Shown: in pieces, positions 25,401 through 34,213 of the stretch | Layout: each line of letters opens with the position of its first letter | How positions within the stretch are numbered: the first letter of the stretch is position 1 | Origin: Nereida sp024640765 | Lineage (GTDB): Bacteria > Pseudomonadota > Alphaproteobacteria > Rhodobacterales > Rhodobacteraceae | DNA length: 64,000 bases | Reading direction: 5' to 3' | Assembly: GCA_024640765.1 (NCBI GenBank) | Contig: JAHEEK010000001.1 | Coordinates: forward strand, 190,218 to 254,217 | The notes under the pieces: generated by a model | Seen by the model: only the letters and a program-made list of their open reading frames with translations | What the model was told of the DNA's origin: nothing | Database searches by the model: none | Program-made: the position numbers and the translations under genes

Positions 25401-25422
25401 CTTCTTTTGTTCTTAAATATCC
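25401..25422 (-). repeat. Dispersed 3'-intergenic element, copy 3
   Basis: On the minus strand the sequence reads GGATATTTAAGAACAAAAGA (plus AG), matching copies 1 and 2 at 16 or more of 20 core positions. It lies between the eno stop and the eno terminator, in gene-sense orientation. Flanking inverted repeats are not preserved; a small AAACC/GGTTT hairpin precedes it. Confidence 0.65.
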
Positions 25423-25447
25423 AAACCAGAGCGGTTTCTCAGGTCCT

Positions 25448-26725
25448 TCAAGACTTCAGGATTGAGCGACCAGAAAATTCTCCGGCCTCACCAAGCTGTT
25501 CCTCGATGCGGATCAGTTGGTTGTATTTGGCCAACCGGTCAGACCGTGCAAGGCTACCTGTTTTGATTTGACCACAGTTGGTGGCAACTGCCAAATCTGC
25601 AATCGTTGCATCTTCGGTCTCGCCCGAACGGTGTGACATCACGTTGGTCATGCCCGCACGGTGCGCCATGTCGACCGCTTTGAGGGTCTCTGTCAGAGTG
25701 CCGATCTGGTTCACTTTCACAAGCATCGAGTTGGCGGCCTTACGTTCAATCCCCATTTCAAGGCGCGCGGGGTTAGTCACGAAAAGATCATCCCCAACAA
25801 GTTGACAACGACCGCCAAGAAGTTCGTTGAGCGCAATCCAGCCTTCCCAATCATCCTCTGACATGCCGTCTTCGATCGAGAAGATCGGGTAGTCATCAAC
25901 CAATGACGCAAGATAAGCGGCATTCTCTGCGGATGTTAGTGTTTTGCCTTCGCCAGCCAACACGTATTTGCCGTCTTTGTAGTACTCAGTTGCCGCGCAA
26001 TCGAGCGCCAGCATGATGTCATCGCCTGCCTTGTAGCCAGCTTTTTCGATAGATTTCAGAATGAAATCAAGCGCATCACGGGTAGAGCTGATGTTGGGGG
26101 CAAAGCCGCCTTCATCGCCGATACCAGTTGAAAGGCCCGCGGCAGACAACTCACCCTTCAGTGTGTGAAACACTTCTGAGCCCATGCGCACAGCGTCGCG
26201 AATGTTTGTGGCCGACACGGGCATGATCATGAATTCTTGAACGTCGATCGGGTTGTCTGCGTGCTCACCACCGTTGATGATGTTCATCATTGGAACAGGC
26301 AAAACGCGTGCTGATGTCCCGCCCACATAGCGATACAGCGGCTGGCCCGTGTAGTCTGCAGCGGCTTTGGCAACTGCCAATGACACACCCAAGATGGCGT
26401 TGGCACCAAGGCGTGATTTGTTTGGTGTTCCGTCAAGTGCGATCATCGCTGCGTCGATTTCAACTTGTTCTGTCGCATCAAACCCAAGCAGTTCTTCGGC
26501 AATCTCGCCGTTTACGGCCGCAACTGCCTGCAATACGCCTTTTCCCTTGAAGCGAGCTTTATCACCGTCACGCTTTTCAACGGCCTCATGGACACCAGTT
26601 GATGCACCAGAAGGCACCGCAGCACGGCCCATCGTGCCATCTTCTAAGATCACGTCCACTTCCACTGTTGGGTTGCCGCGGCTGTCGATGATTTCGCGGG
26701 CGTGGATGTCGATAATTGCACTCAT
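25448..26725 (-). CDS. eno: Enolase
   Basis: 425 aa glycolytic enzyme converting 2-phosphoglycerate to phosphoenolpyruvate. Family motifs: DSRGNPTVEVDV (N-terminus), PSGASTGVHEA (mobile loop with catalytic Ser), GGEHADN (catalytic His), IGDEGGFAPN, the metal ligands in LALDCAATE and SIEDGMSEDDWEGW, catalytic Lys in NSMLVKVNQIGTLTET, and SHRSGETED. AAAGGTG ribosome site, partly inside a leader hairpin. Confidence 0.98.
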   Translation of the reverse strand: MSAIIDIHAREIIDSRGNPTVEVDVILEDGTMGRAAVPSGASTGVHEAVEKRDGDKARFKGKGVLQAVAAVNGEIAEELLGFDATEQVEIDAAMIALDGTPNKSRLGANAILGVSLAVAKAAADYTGQPLYRYVGGTSARVLPVPMMNIINGGEHADNPIDVQEFMIMPVSATNIRDAVRMGSEVFHTLKGELSAAGLSTGIGDEGGFAPNISSTRDALDFILKSIEKAGYKAGDDIMLALDCAATEYYKDGKYVLAGEGKTLTSAENAAYLASLVDDYPIFSIEDGMSEDDWEGWIALNELLGGRCQLVGDDLFVTNPARLEMGIERKAANSMLVKVNQIGTLTETLKAVDMAHRAGMTNVMSHRSGETEDATIADLAVATNCGQIKTGSLARSDRLAKYNQLIRIEEQLGEAGEFSGRSILKS

Positions 26726-26728
26726 AAT

Positions 26729-26765
26729 TAGGCACCTTTCAGTATGTCTGGGTTTAGCGTGCCTA
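26729..26765 (-). promoter_or_regulatory. eno leader hairpin overlapping the ribosome site
   Basis: On the minus strand TAGGCAC (26765-26759, read reverse) and GTGCCTA (26735-26729) can pair over 23 nt, with the right arm covering the GGTG of the AAAGGTG ribosome site, 4 nt before the eno ATG. It could limit ribosome access. Seven base pairs is modest, so this is a candidate only. Confidence 0.4.
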
Positions 26766-26777
26766 TACCAAGCACCA

Positions 26778-27695
26778 CTATGGTTTGGAAGTCTGTTTCA
26801 AACGCGCTTCACGTAGAAGGGTGTAAATGCCGGATGTAACAATAATTGCGGCACCAATAAGGGTCAGCAGGTCAGGGCGCTCACCAAAGAACGTTGTAGC
26901 GATCACCAATGCAAAGATAAGTCTGGTATACCGAAATGGCGTGACATAGCCCACATCGCCCACCCGCATGGCGGCGACGATCATATAATAGGCAGCAACG
27001 CCAATCACGGTCGAGCCAAGCAAGACTGCCCACTGGACAGCGTCAGGCCGGATCATTCCTGCGCTAAAGATTAACATAAGCGCACCTGCAGGGATGAGCA
27101 TGAAAAACGCGTAGGTGCTAAGCTGGAGTGACGTGATTGATTTTGGTACGCGACGGGTAGCGATATCGCGGGTGGCAAGGCCGATGACGCCCTGCACGGC
27201 AAAGAGTGATTTAGCATCAAAGCTTTCTGCGCCAGGGCGAATGATCAAAAGCACACCGCAAAAGCCCACAAAAATAGCCGCCCACCGACGCCAGCCAACT
27301 TGTTCTTGTAAAAAGAGCGCGGCCCCAAGCGTGACCACAAGCGGGGTGGCCTGCAAAATGGCAGATGCGGTCGACAGCGGCGTGAGGATGATCGCCGTGA
27401 CAAAGCCAACCGTGCCGATCAATTCGCCGACATTGCGGATGATAACGGCCGGATGCAGCAGCGCTTGGGTCCAAAGGCGCTGACCTTGTGCCCAAGTCAT
27501 CACAGCAAACATTGCGCCGCCCAAAAAGCCGAAGATAACAAGCAGCTGCCCCACGGGAAGGGTCCCTGCCAGTGTTTTGATCAGTGCGTCCTCAAGGGCG
27601 AAACCAAACATCGCGCCCACCATCAAAAGGGCGCCGCGCAGGTTATCGTTAAGGCGGACGGGTGCGCCGCTGGCCTTGAAGCTGGAAAAGGACAT
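26778..27695 (-). CDS. EamA/DMT family transporter
   Basis: 305 aa with about ten hydrophobic segments in two EamA repeats: GALLMVGAMFGFALEDALIK...TLPVGQLLVIFG and the second half VGVAAYYMIVAAMRVGDVGYVTPFRYTRLIFALV. Substrate unknown. It is 52 nt upstream of eno on the same strand, so read-through is possible, although eno usually has its own promoter. Confidence 0.87.
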   Translation of the reverse strand: MSFSSFKASGAPVRLNDNLRGALLMVGAMFGFALEDALIKTLAGTLPVGQLLVIFGFLGGAMFAVMTWAQGQRLWTQALLHPAVIIRNVGELIGTVGFVTAIILTPLSTASAILQATPLVVTLGAALFLQEQVGWRRWAAIFVGFCGVLLIIRPGAESFDAKSLFAVQGVIGLATRDIATRRVPKSITSLQLSTYAFFMLIPAGALMLIFSAGMIRPDAVQWAVLLGSTVIGVAAYYMIVAAMRVGDVGYVTPFRYTRLIFALVIATTFFGERPDLLTLIGAAIIVTSGIYTLLREARLKQTSKP

Positions 27696-27761
27696 GCTCG
27701 CATCCGTTTGTTGTGGTGTGGTTGAGGCGGGGCAATATGCGCAGGCCTCGGGGTTAAAGGC

Positions 27762-28178
27762 CTAGCCCTTTTTGGGAACCCCGTATAGCTCCAAGCGGTG
27801 GCCGCGCAGCTCGTATCCAAGTTTGGCCGCGATCTTTTCTTGCAAAGCTTCAATATCGGGGTCCATGAACTCAATCACTTCGCCAGAATTCATATCGATG
27901 AGATGGTCGTGGTGACTACGGTCCGCGGTTTCATATCGGGCGCGGCCATCGCCAAAGTCATGTTTGTCGAGAATGCCCGCTTCCTCAAAAAGCTTCACGG
28001 TCCGGTAAACGGTTGCCAGCGAAATTTTAGGGTCTTCCGTCACAGCTCGGTTGAAAAGTTCTTCGACGTCCGGATGATCGTCCGCTTCTTGCAAAACTCC
28101 AGCGATGGTGCGGCGTTGGTCGGTCATGCGTAGGCCTTTTGCCTCGCAGCGCTCCAAAACGGTGGTGCCCATCGCCAT
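27762..28178 (-). CDS. fur: Fur-family metalloregulator (Fur/Mur-like)
   Basis: 138 aa Fur-family repressor. DNA-binding helix region ISLATVYRTVKLFEEAGIL (~52-70), metal-binding SHHDHLIDMNSGEVIEFMD (~87-105) with the regulatory HHDH site, and a C-terminal domain ending RGHRLELYG. In Rhodobacteraceae this sequence type responds to iron or manganese (Fur/Mur); the HHDH context argues against Irr. It lacks the C-terminal CxxC zinc site, as is usual for alphaproteobacterial Fur. AAGGATGAC ribosome site. Confidence 0.85.
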   Translation of the reverse strand: MAMGTTVLERCEAKGLRMTDQRRTIAGVLQEADDHPDVEELFNRAVTEDPKISLATVYRTVKLFEEAGILDKHDFGDGRARYETADRSHHDHLIDMNSGEVIEFMDPDIEALQEKIAAKLGYELRGHRLELYGVPKKG

Positions 28179-28367
28179 GTCATCCTTTTATTTGTGCGGG
28201 ACCATGCTTAGCTGTTGTTTGTCTGAGGCAAAAGGGGGCAACGCATTTTTGCGCCGTTAAGATTTTGTTCAAGCGGTCGCTCAAATCGGCTCTGCTACTG
28301 GAAATGCGTCAAAACGCCCTAGCCTCTTAAGGGTACGGCAATTTTTAATAACAAGGGGAATTGCACC

Positions 28368-28919
28368 ATGGCCGCAAGTAACACGAAAAACACCTCCAAC
28401 CGCCGTATGCGCATTATGGATCGGGCGGAATATGCGAGCAAACCCAAACCGCTAACATTCGGGCCGGATGAATTGGTAAAACCTGCCGTCGCGGCCATGT
28501 CCGAGATGAACTACGGCTCAGTGCTGGTCATTGACGATGACCGCAAAGTCATTGGCGTCGTGACCGAACGTGACATCATGAAAAAGCTGGTGAACGGCGC
28601 TTTGGACCCGTCCAAGACGAAACTGTCAGAAATTATGACCCGTGAGCCGCGCTTGGCCAAAGAAACTGATGATCTTGTGGATTGGCTACGAATTATGTCG
28701 AACGAGCGGTTCCGCCGCTTGCCAGTGGTGGATGAAGACGGGCGCATCAAGGCTGTTTTCACCCAAGGCGATTTCGTCAGCTACACATGGCCGGACCTGA
28801 TGGGGCAAGCCAAAGAGTTGGCGAAAGCATCTGTTTTCAGAAACTGGCCGCTGTTCCTCATCGGCGGGGGCATCATGCTTTATTCGCTGTTGATGATCAT
28901 TGTGGTGCGCTCAATCTAA
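28368..28919 (+). CDS. Tandem CBS-domain protein with C-terminal membrane anchor
   Basis: 183 aa. Two CBS domains: LVKPAVAAMSEMNYGSVLVIDD...GVVTERDIMKKLV (~37-80) and LSEIMTREPRLA...RFRRLPVVDEDGRIKAVFTQGDFVSYT (~87-140). A hydrophobic segment (WPLFLIGGGIMLYSLLMIIVV, ~160-180) ends the protein. CBS pairs bind adenine nucleotides; the anchor would place the sensor at the inner membrane. The partner is unknown. Converges on selO. Confidence 0.9.
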   Translation: MAASNTKNTSNRRMRIMDRAEYASKPKPLTFGPDELVKPAVAAMSEMNYGSVLVIDDDRKVIGVVTERDIMKKLVNGALDPSKTKLSEIMTREPRLAKETDDLVDWLRIMSNERFRRLPVVDEDGRIKAVFTQGDFVSYTWPDLMGQAKELAKASVFRNWPLFLIGGGIMLYSLLMIIVVRSI

Positions 28920-28927
28920 GGTCGCGT

Positions 28928-30328
28928 TTAGGTGCCGCAAAATGTTGCGGTGACCTTTTCATAAGGCTCAGGGGGGCGGCGCAATGCGTCGCCGCTTTGC
29001 GGATCAAAAGGCGTTTTCAGCGCGGTATTGAGGTATTTCATTGGGCTCAAGTCACCGTTTACAGCAGAGGCGATCATGTTCTCTATTTGATGGTTTCGCG
29101 GAATAATGACCGGGTTCGCCTCTGCCATCACCTCGCGCGCGTCAGGTTCGCGCGCGACACGGTCGGCCCAAGCGCCGTGCCATTCAGGGTGCGTATCAAA
29201 ACTATCATCGGTCAGTGCGCGGAAGGTGTTTGTGAAATCGGCGCCCTCTGATTGCATTGCGCTTAGCACCGTTTCAATCAGATCGGCATCTTCGGCTATG
29301 GGCGTGGACAGGCCAAGTTTGGCACCGAACACTTTAAGGTAATCAGCCATAAATATTTCGCCAAAAGTGCCGATCTCGTCTTGGAAGGCCTCAATCGCGG
29401 TGTCGCGGTTGGGTTCGAGGTTCAGCAACGCGGTGGCAAGCTGTGCACAATTCCATGCGGCCATATTGGATTGGTTTGAATAGGCGTAGCGGCCGGCTTG
29501 ATCGATGCTGGAAAAGACCTGCATACCGCGGAACTCATCCATAAATGCACACGGACCGTAATCAATCGTTTGTCCTGCGATGTGGCAATTGTCTGTGTTC
29601 ATCACCCCGTGGATAAAGCCGACGCCCATCCATTTTGCGACCAGTTCTGATTGTGCCTTCAAGACAGCGCGCAGCAATTCAAGCGGCGTGCCGACGTGCG
29701 GGTAATGACACGCGATGGTGTGTTCAAACAGCACCTGAAGGTTCGTGTTATCCCCCGTGCTTGCAAAATATTGAAACGTGCCTACGCGGATGTGGCTTTT
29801 GGCAACACGGCTCAGTACCGCGCCTGGCAACGGGCCTTGTTCGCGCAAAACAGACGCACCGGTCGCAACCGCTGCAAGCGCGCGGGTGGTCGGGATACCC
29901 AAAGCGTGCATTGCTTCGCTGACAACGTATTCGCGCAACACAGGCCCCAGCCATGAACGTCCGTCGCCGCCGCGCGAAAACATTGTGCGGCCTGCGCCCT
30001 TTAACTGGATATCTTGGCGCTGGCCTTCGCGGTCAATGACTTCGCCAAGTAGGATTGCGCGGCCGTCGCCCAATCGTCCGGCCCAATTACCAAACTGGTG
30101 ACCTGCATAGGCCTGCGCAATCGGGTCCGCGCCATCTGGAATTTCGTTGCCACTGAAAATCTCTGTAACATCAGACGGCTCTACCTCAATGCAAAGGTCA
30201 TTTGCAAGGGTTTCATTGAAGATCAACAGCTCAGGCGCTGGTGCTCTTTCAGGTATCTGCCGCGCATAGAACGCCTCAGGCAGGCGCGCGAAACTGTTGT
30301 CGAAGGGGATGTTAGTTTCGGGTTTCAT
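28928..30328 (-). CDS. selO: Protein adenylyltransferase SelO (YdiU)
   Basis: 466 aa pseudokinase-fold enzyme that transfers AMP to protein side chains under oxidative stress. Family blocks: YAGHQFGNWAGRLGDGRAILLGE (~73-95), QLKGAGRTMFSRGGDGRS (nucleotide-binding), YFASTGD, GVMNTDNCHIAGQTIDYGPCAFMD (metal-binding), and NPVIIPRNHQIE. It ends TFCGT: one Cys where eukaryotic SelO carries a Cys/Sec redox pair. ATG overlaps the GNAT stop (ATGA). Confidence 0.95.
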   Translation of the reverse strand: MKPETNIPFDNSFARLPEAFYARQIPERAPAPELLIFNETLANDLCIEVEPSDVTEIFSGNEIPDGADPIAQAYAGHQFGNWAGRLGDGRAILLGEVIDREGQRQDIQLKGAGRTMFSRGGDGRSWLGPVLREYVVSEAMHALGIPTTRALAAVATGASVLREQGPLPGAVLSRVAKSHIRVGTFQYFASTGDNTNLQVLFEHTIACHYPHVGTPLELLRAVLKAQSELVAKWMGVGFIHGVMNTDNCHIAGQTIDYGPCAFMDEFRGMQVFSSIDQAGRYAYSNQSNMAAWNCAQLATALLNLEPNRDTAIEAFQDEIGTFGEIFMADYLKVFGAKLGLSTPIAEDADLIETVLSAMQSEGADFTNTFRALTDDSFDTHPEWHGAWADRVAREPDAREVMAEANPVIIPRNHQIENMIASAVNGDLSPMKYLNTALKTPFDPQSGDALRRPPEPYEKVTATFCGT

Positions 30329-30774
30329 AGGGTGCGCACCATTGTTTGATAGCCGTCGCGTGCGACAAAGCCCAAACGCTCATAAAGGCTAAGTGCACGT
30401 GAGTTTGTTTTGCCAACTTCCAGATGAATGGCTGTTACTCCGGCATCGGCCAATGTACGTGGTAAGCTGATTAGCACGTCACTGCCCATCCCACGTCCGC
30501 GTATGTTTTCGCGGATGAAAAATTCATCGATCATGCAAATGAGGCCGCCAAATTCAACTGACCATGTGAAAGTCACGATGACATAGCCAACCGGTGCAAC
30601 TTTTGGCCCGATCAAATACACGCAGCCAAACGGACTTCCATCAAGAAGCGGCGCGATGGTTTGGCCGATCTGTGTTTCATCCGTGGTGATACCTTCACTT
30701 TGATGAAGCGCCAACACCATGGTGATGAGTTTGGGCAGAGCCTCAGGCCCCGCAAGATGTAAAGTTGTGCTCAT
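30325..30774 (-). CDS. GNAT family N-acetyltransferase
   Basis: 149 aa GNAT-fold acetyltransferase. Acetyl-CoA pyrophosphate loop RENIRGRGMGSDVL (~88-101) and the C-terminal beta-bulge segment NSRALSLYERLGFVARDGYQ. Substrate unknown. Overlaps both neighbours by 4 nt (ATGA each side), so it is translated within a coupled mazG-nucleoside hydrolase-GNAT-selO operon. Confidence 0.9.
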   Translation of the reverse strand: MSTTLHLAGPEALPKLITMVLALHQSEGITTDETQIGQTIAPLLDGSPFGCVYLIGPKVAPVGYVIVTFTWSVEFGGLICMIDEFFIRENIRGRGMGSDVLISLPRTLADAGVTAIHLEVGKTNSRALSLYERLGFVARDGYQTMVRTL

Positions 30775-31733
30775 GATGGGCCCTTTGATGAAGTGTGGGG
30801 CAGGGTGGCCAATCGTTCTGTTAACAGGGCGAAGAAGTCGTCTGCGTCAATGTTTTGCATGAAGGTTGCATTGGCTGCGTGTTCGGTAATCCGCCAAAAA
30901 TCAACGACCGTCATACCAAGGGTCAACTCAGAGCCTGTTTCAACAGTTACGTTCACGTGGCGGCCCTCAAAAAGCTGAGGCGCAACGAGATAGGCAATCA
31001 CGCAGGGGTCATGCAGCGGCGCACCGTCTGTGCCGTATTTTTGGGTATCGAAGCGTTCAAAAAAATCGAGCCACTCTGCGACTGTTGTGCCAAGGGTAGT
31101 GCCCAAGGCGCGAAAGGCCTCGATGCGCGGTTTTGTTGCAAGCGCTTTATGGGTGACATCCAGCGGCATCATCGTAATCGGCACGCCAGAACGCAGCACG
31201 ATGTCAGCGGCCTCAGGGTCTACGAAGATGTTGAATTCTGCCGCTGGCGTGATGTTACCCACTTCAAAATAGGCACCGCCCATAAGCACGATTTCTTCGA
31301 TGCGTTCCGTGATATCTGGTGCTTGCTGCATGGCTTTCGCGATGTTGGTTAGCGGCCCAAGCGGGCAGAGCGTCACGGTTTTGCTAGGCTTGGCGCGCAA
31401 GCTCTCAATGATAAAGTCTACGCCGTGCTCAGGGCGAAGCGTCATGGTTGGCTCTGTCATCACAGGGCCGTCCAACCCCGTGCCGCCGTGCACATGTTCG
31501 GCTGTAATTAGCGGGCGCGATAGTGGCACTTCACACCCTGCATAAACGGGTACGTCAGCGCGTCCCGCTAGTTCACACACCACCCGCGTATTTCGTTCCG
31601 TCAGGGGCAGTGGGACGTTGCCGGCCACGGCTGTTATCCCCAGTACGTCAATTTCGGGGCTTGCCAGCGCCAGTAAAATCGCGATTGCGTCGTCTTGGCC
31701 GGGGTCCGTATCGATGATGATTTTACGGGTCAT
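30771..31733 (-). CDS. Inosine/uridine-preferring nucleoside hydrolase
   Basis: 320 aa calcium-dependent N-ribohydrolase. The hallmark DTDPGQDDAIAILLAL is at the N-terminus (residues ~7-22), with VAGNVPL, PLGPLTNIAKA, VLMGGAYFEVGNITPAAEFNIFVDPEAA and a late HDPCVIAYL. Splits ribonucleosides to base plus ribose. I start at the ATG at 31733 with an AAGGTG site, 2 nt after the mazG stop. Confidence 0.93.
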   Translation of the reverse strand: MTRKIIIDTDPGQDDAIAILLALASPEIDVLGITAVAGNVPLPLTERNTRVVCELAGRADVPVYAGCEVPLSRPLITAEHVHGGTGLDGPVMTEPTMTLRPEHGVDFIIESLRAKPSKTVTLCPLGPLTNIAKAMQQAPDITERIEEIVLMGGAYFEVGNITPAAEFNIFVDPEAADIVLRSGVPITMMPLDVTHKALATKPRIEAFRALGTTLGTTVAEWLDFFERFDTQKYGTDGAPLHDPCVIAYLVAPQLFEGRHVNVTVETGSELTLGMTVVDFWRITEHAANATFMQNIDADDFFALLTERLATLPHTSSKGPS

Positions 31734-31735
31734 AT

Positions 31736-32569
31736 TTAAGCACCTTTTGCCATTTGTGCGCGCAGCGCCACTTTGGCTGCGTTCCACAGGCTGTCCATTT
31801 CGTCTAGCGTGCTGTCCTCAGGGCTTTTGCCGGCTTTGGCCAACTCTGCCTCGATCCACGCGAACCTTGTGGTGAATTTGGTGTTGGTGCGCCGAAGAGC
31901 CGCCTCTGGGTCAACGCCAAGATGGCGGGCCAGATTTGCCATTACGAACAGCAAATCGCCCATCTCATCTTCAATTGCATCGGCATCTTTATCCGCTGCG
32001 GCGTCCACCAGTTCGGCCGCTTCTTCTTTCAGTTTATCCAGCACTTGCGTTGTTTCGGGCCAGTCAAACCCTACACGCGCGGCGCGTTTTTGCAGCTTTT
32101 GGGCGCGTAGCAGGGCCGGCAGACCCAAAGCGACCCCGTCCAGAACACCAGCTTCGCCACGCTTTTCGCGCTCGGCGGCCTTGATGGTTTCCCAGTCTTT
32201 TTTTTGCTGCTCTGCTGACTTTTCGCGGTTTTGATCGCCAAATACATGGGGGTGACGGTCCAGCATTTTTTGCGCAATAGCGTCTGCCACATCGTCAAAC
32301 GTAAAGTGGCCAGCCTCCGTGCCGATTTGCGTCTGATAGACGGTTTGTAGCAGCAAATCGCCAAGCTCTGATTTCAGATCAGCGACGTCATTGCGCGCGA
32401 TGGCGTCGGCAACTTCATAAGCCTCTTCAATGGTATAGGGGGCGATGCTGTCAAAAGTTTGCTCTATATCCCACGGGCAGCCCGTATCTGGATCGCGCAA
32501 ACATTCCATGATGTGCAGTAAGCGTTTGATGCCGCCGTTTGGCGAGTGGATCAGCTCATGATTTTGCAT
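31736..32569 (-). CDS. mazG: Nucleoside triphosphate pyrophosphohydrolase MazG
   Basis: 278 aa all-alpha NTP pyrophosphatase with two MazG repeats. CPWDIEQTFDSIAPYTIEEAYEVADAI at ~30-56 and ELGDLLLQTVYQ; second repeat KLKEEAAELVDAA...IEDEMGDLLFVMANLARHL. EExxD/E metal sites are intact. Prevents incorporation of abnormal nucleotides. The ATG at 32569 has a perfect AGGAGGT site; the longer frame to 32683 is not family-like. Confidence 0.95.
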   Translation of the reverse strand: MQNHELIHSPNGGIKRLLHIMECLRDPDTGCPWDIEQTFDSIAPYTIEEAYEVADAIARNDVADLKSELGDLLLQTVYQTQIGTEAGHFTFDDVADAIAQKMLDRHPHVFGDQNREKSAEQQKKDWETIKAAEREKRGEAGVLDGVALGLPALLRAQKLQKRAARVGFDWPETTQVLDKLKEEAAELVDAAADKDADAIEDEMGDLLFVMANLARHLGVDPEAALRRTNTKFTTRFAWIEAELAKAGKSPEDSTLDEMDSLWNAAKVALRAQMAKGA

Positions 32570-32695
32570 TATGTACCTCCTCAAGCGCCTGTTTGGGGCA
32601 ACATATGCATTCAGCGCCCAGAGTTCCAATGCATTCGAGGCGCAACGTTTGATCAACGGACTTAGCGGGCCCGCATTCGGCAAAGAGAGGCTGAT

Positions 32696-33124
32696 ATGAA
32701 GCGAAAAGGAAAAGTGAAAGTGATCTTCAGTATTGTGATTGGCATTGTGGCAAGCATCGTAGTTGCTGCCGCCTACATTCGTTTGGCGCCTGTATCTGTG
32801 GCCCGAGCGCCGATTCCTGCGTCATTGACGGTGGGGGAGTATCCCGTCGCGGGGGGGCATTATGCCGTGCGCAAAGTCACGGATGTTGAGGCCGCATTGG
32901 CTAAGGTTACGTCTGCACTATCGGCCTTGCCGCGCACGCGCAAAGTTGCGGATGGACCGGCTACATTTGTGACCCGAAGCGCGCTTTGGGCGTTTCCAGA
33001 TGTGACGCGTGTTTGGATTGACGGTGACAAAGTGCATATCGCAGGGCATTTGATTTACGGCAAATCTGATCTGGGCGTGAATAAAGCGCGGATCACGGCG
33101 GTCTTGGCGCGCTCAGGCCTCTAA
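32696..33124 (+). CDS. DUF1499 domain-containing membrane-anchored protein
   Basis: 142 aa. An N-terminal hydrophobic anchor or signal (VIFSIVIGIVASIVVAAAYIRL, ~9-30) precedes a DUF1499 domain ending GHLIYGKSDLGVNKARITAVL, which matches the family's 'S..GxSDxGxNxxRI' ending. Function unknown. Divergent from mazG, 40 nt upstream of prfA. Confidence 0.8.
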   Translation: MKRKGKVKVIFSIVIGIVASIVVAAAYIRLAPVSVARAPIPASLTVGEYPVAGGHYAVRKVTDVEAALAKVTSALSALPRTRKVADGPATFVTRSALWAFPDVTRVWIDGDKVHIAGHLIYGKSDLGVNKARITAVLARSGL

Positions 33125-33163
33125 AAGCTTGCGTGCTGTTCTGGCATTGGGCACATAGGGCGC

Positions 33164-34213
33164 ATGATCCCAGCTGATACCCTCGCGCAAATTTTGCAAC
33201 GCCACGAATACCTTGAAGCCGCTATGTCCGAGGCGGGCGCAGATATTGCGACTTTGTCCAAAGAATACTCTGACCTTGGTCCCGTTGTGGCACAGATCAA
33301 TGCCTACCAGCAGCTTTTGCAGAACTTAAGTGACGCAGAAGAAATGATGTCTGATCCAGAAATGCGTGAGCTTGCGGAGATGGAATTGCCGGATCTGCGG
33401 GCGGCTGTTCCCGACGCGGAGCGTGACCTGCAACTTGCGCTCTTGCCAAAAGATGCGGCTGACGCGCGGCCAGCAATGATCGAAATCCGTCCGGGAACAG
33501 GTGGCGACGAGGCCGCACTTTTCGCAGGTGATTTGTTGCGCATGTATCAACGATATAGCGAGGCGCAGGGCTGGAAATTCGAAATCATCGAGCATCAGGA
33601 AACTGAGCTGGGCGGTATTAAGGAAGTGACTGCACACGTGCAGGGCGCGGGTGTTTTTGCCAAATTGAAGTACGAAAGCGGCGTGCACCGCGTGCAGCGT
33701 GTTCCGACCACTGAAAGCGGCGGGCGTATTCATACTTCTGCGGCAACGGTGGCTGTATTGCCCGAGGCCGAGGATGTAGAACTACAGATTGATGCAGGCG
33801 ATCTGCGCATTGATACGATGCGGGCCAGTGGTTCAGGCGGACAGCACGTTAACACAACCGACTCCGCCGTACGTATTTTGCACATTCCGACCGGCATCAT
33901 CGTGGTGAGTTCGGAAAAATCGCAGCACCGTAACCGCGAAATTGCGATGCAGGTTTTGAAAACACGGCTTTATGACATGGAACGCCAGCGGGTCGATGAT
34001 GCACGTTCCGCTGACCGCAAAAGCCAAGTTGGCAGTGGTGACCGGTCCGAGCGCATTCGTACTTATAATTTCCCGCAAGGCCGTATGACAGATCACCGGA
34101 TCAATCTGACGCTTTACAAGTTGGACGCGATTATGGGCGGCGATCTGACCGAGACCATTGACGCGCTAACTGCTGAAGCACAGGCAAATCTTTTGGCCGA
34201 GATGAACGGATGA
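33164..34213 (+). CDS. prfA: Peptide chain release factor 1
   Basis: 349 aa. The GGQ catalytic loop is in RASGSGGQHVNTTDSAVRI (~220-238); codon recognition uses the PxT-type VPTTES region (PTTESGGRIHTSA, ~178-190), as in RF1. Reads UAA and UAG. Overlaps prmC by 4 nt, the methyltransferase that modifies its GGQ glutamine. Confidence 0.97.
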   Translation: MIPADTLAQILQRHEYLEAAMSEAGADIATLSKEYSDLGPVVAQINAYQQLLQNLSDAEEMMSDPEMRELAEMELPDLRAAVPDAERDLQLALLPKDAADARPAMIEIRPGTGGDEAALFAGDLLRMYQRYSEAQGWKFEIIEHQETELGGIKEVTAHVQGAGVFAKLKYESGVHRVQRVPTTESGGRIHTSAATVAVLPEAEDVELQIDAGDLRIDTMRASGSGGQHVNTTDSAVRILHIPTGIIVVSSEKSQHRNREIAMQVLKTRLYDMERQRVDDARSADRKSQVGSGDRSERIRTYNFPQGRMTDHRINLTLYKLDAIMGGDLTETIDALTAEAQANLLAEMNG

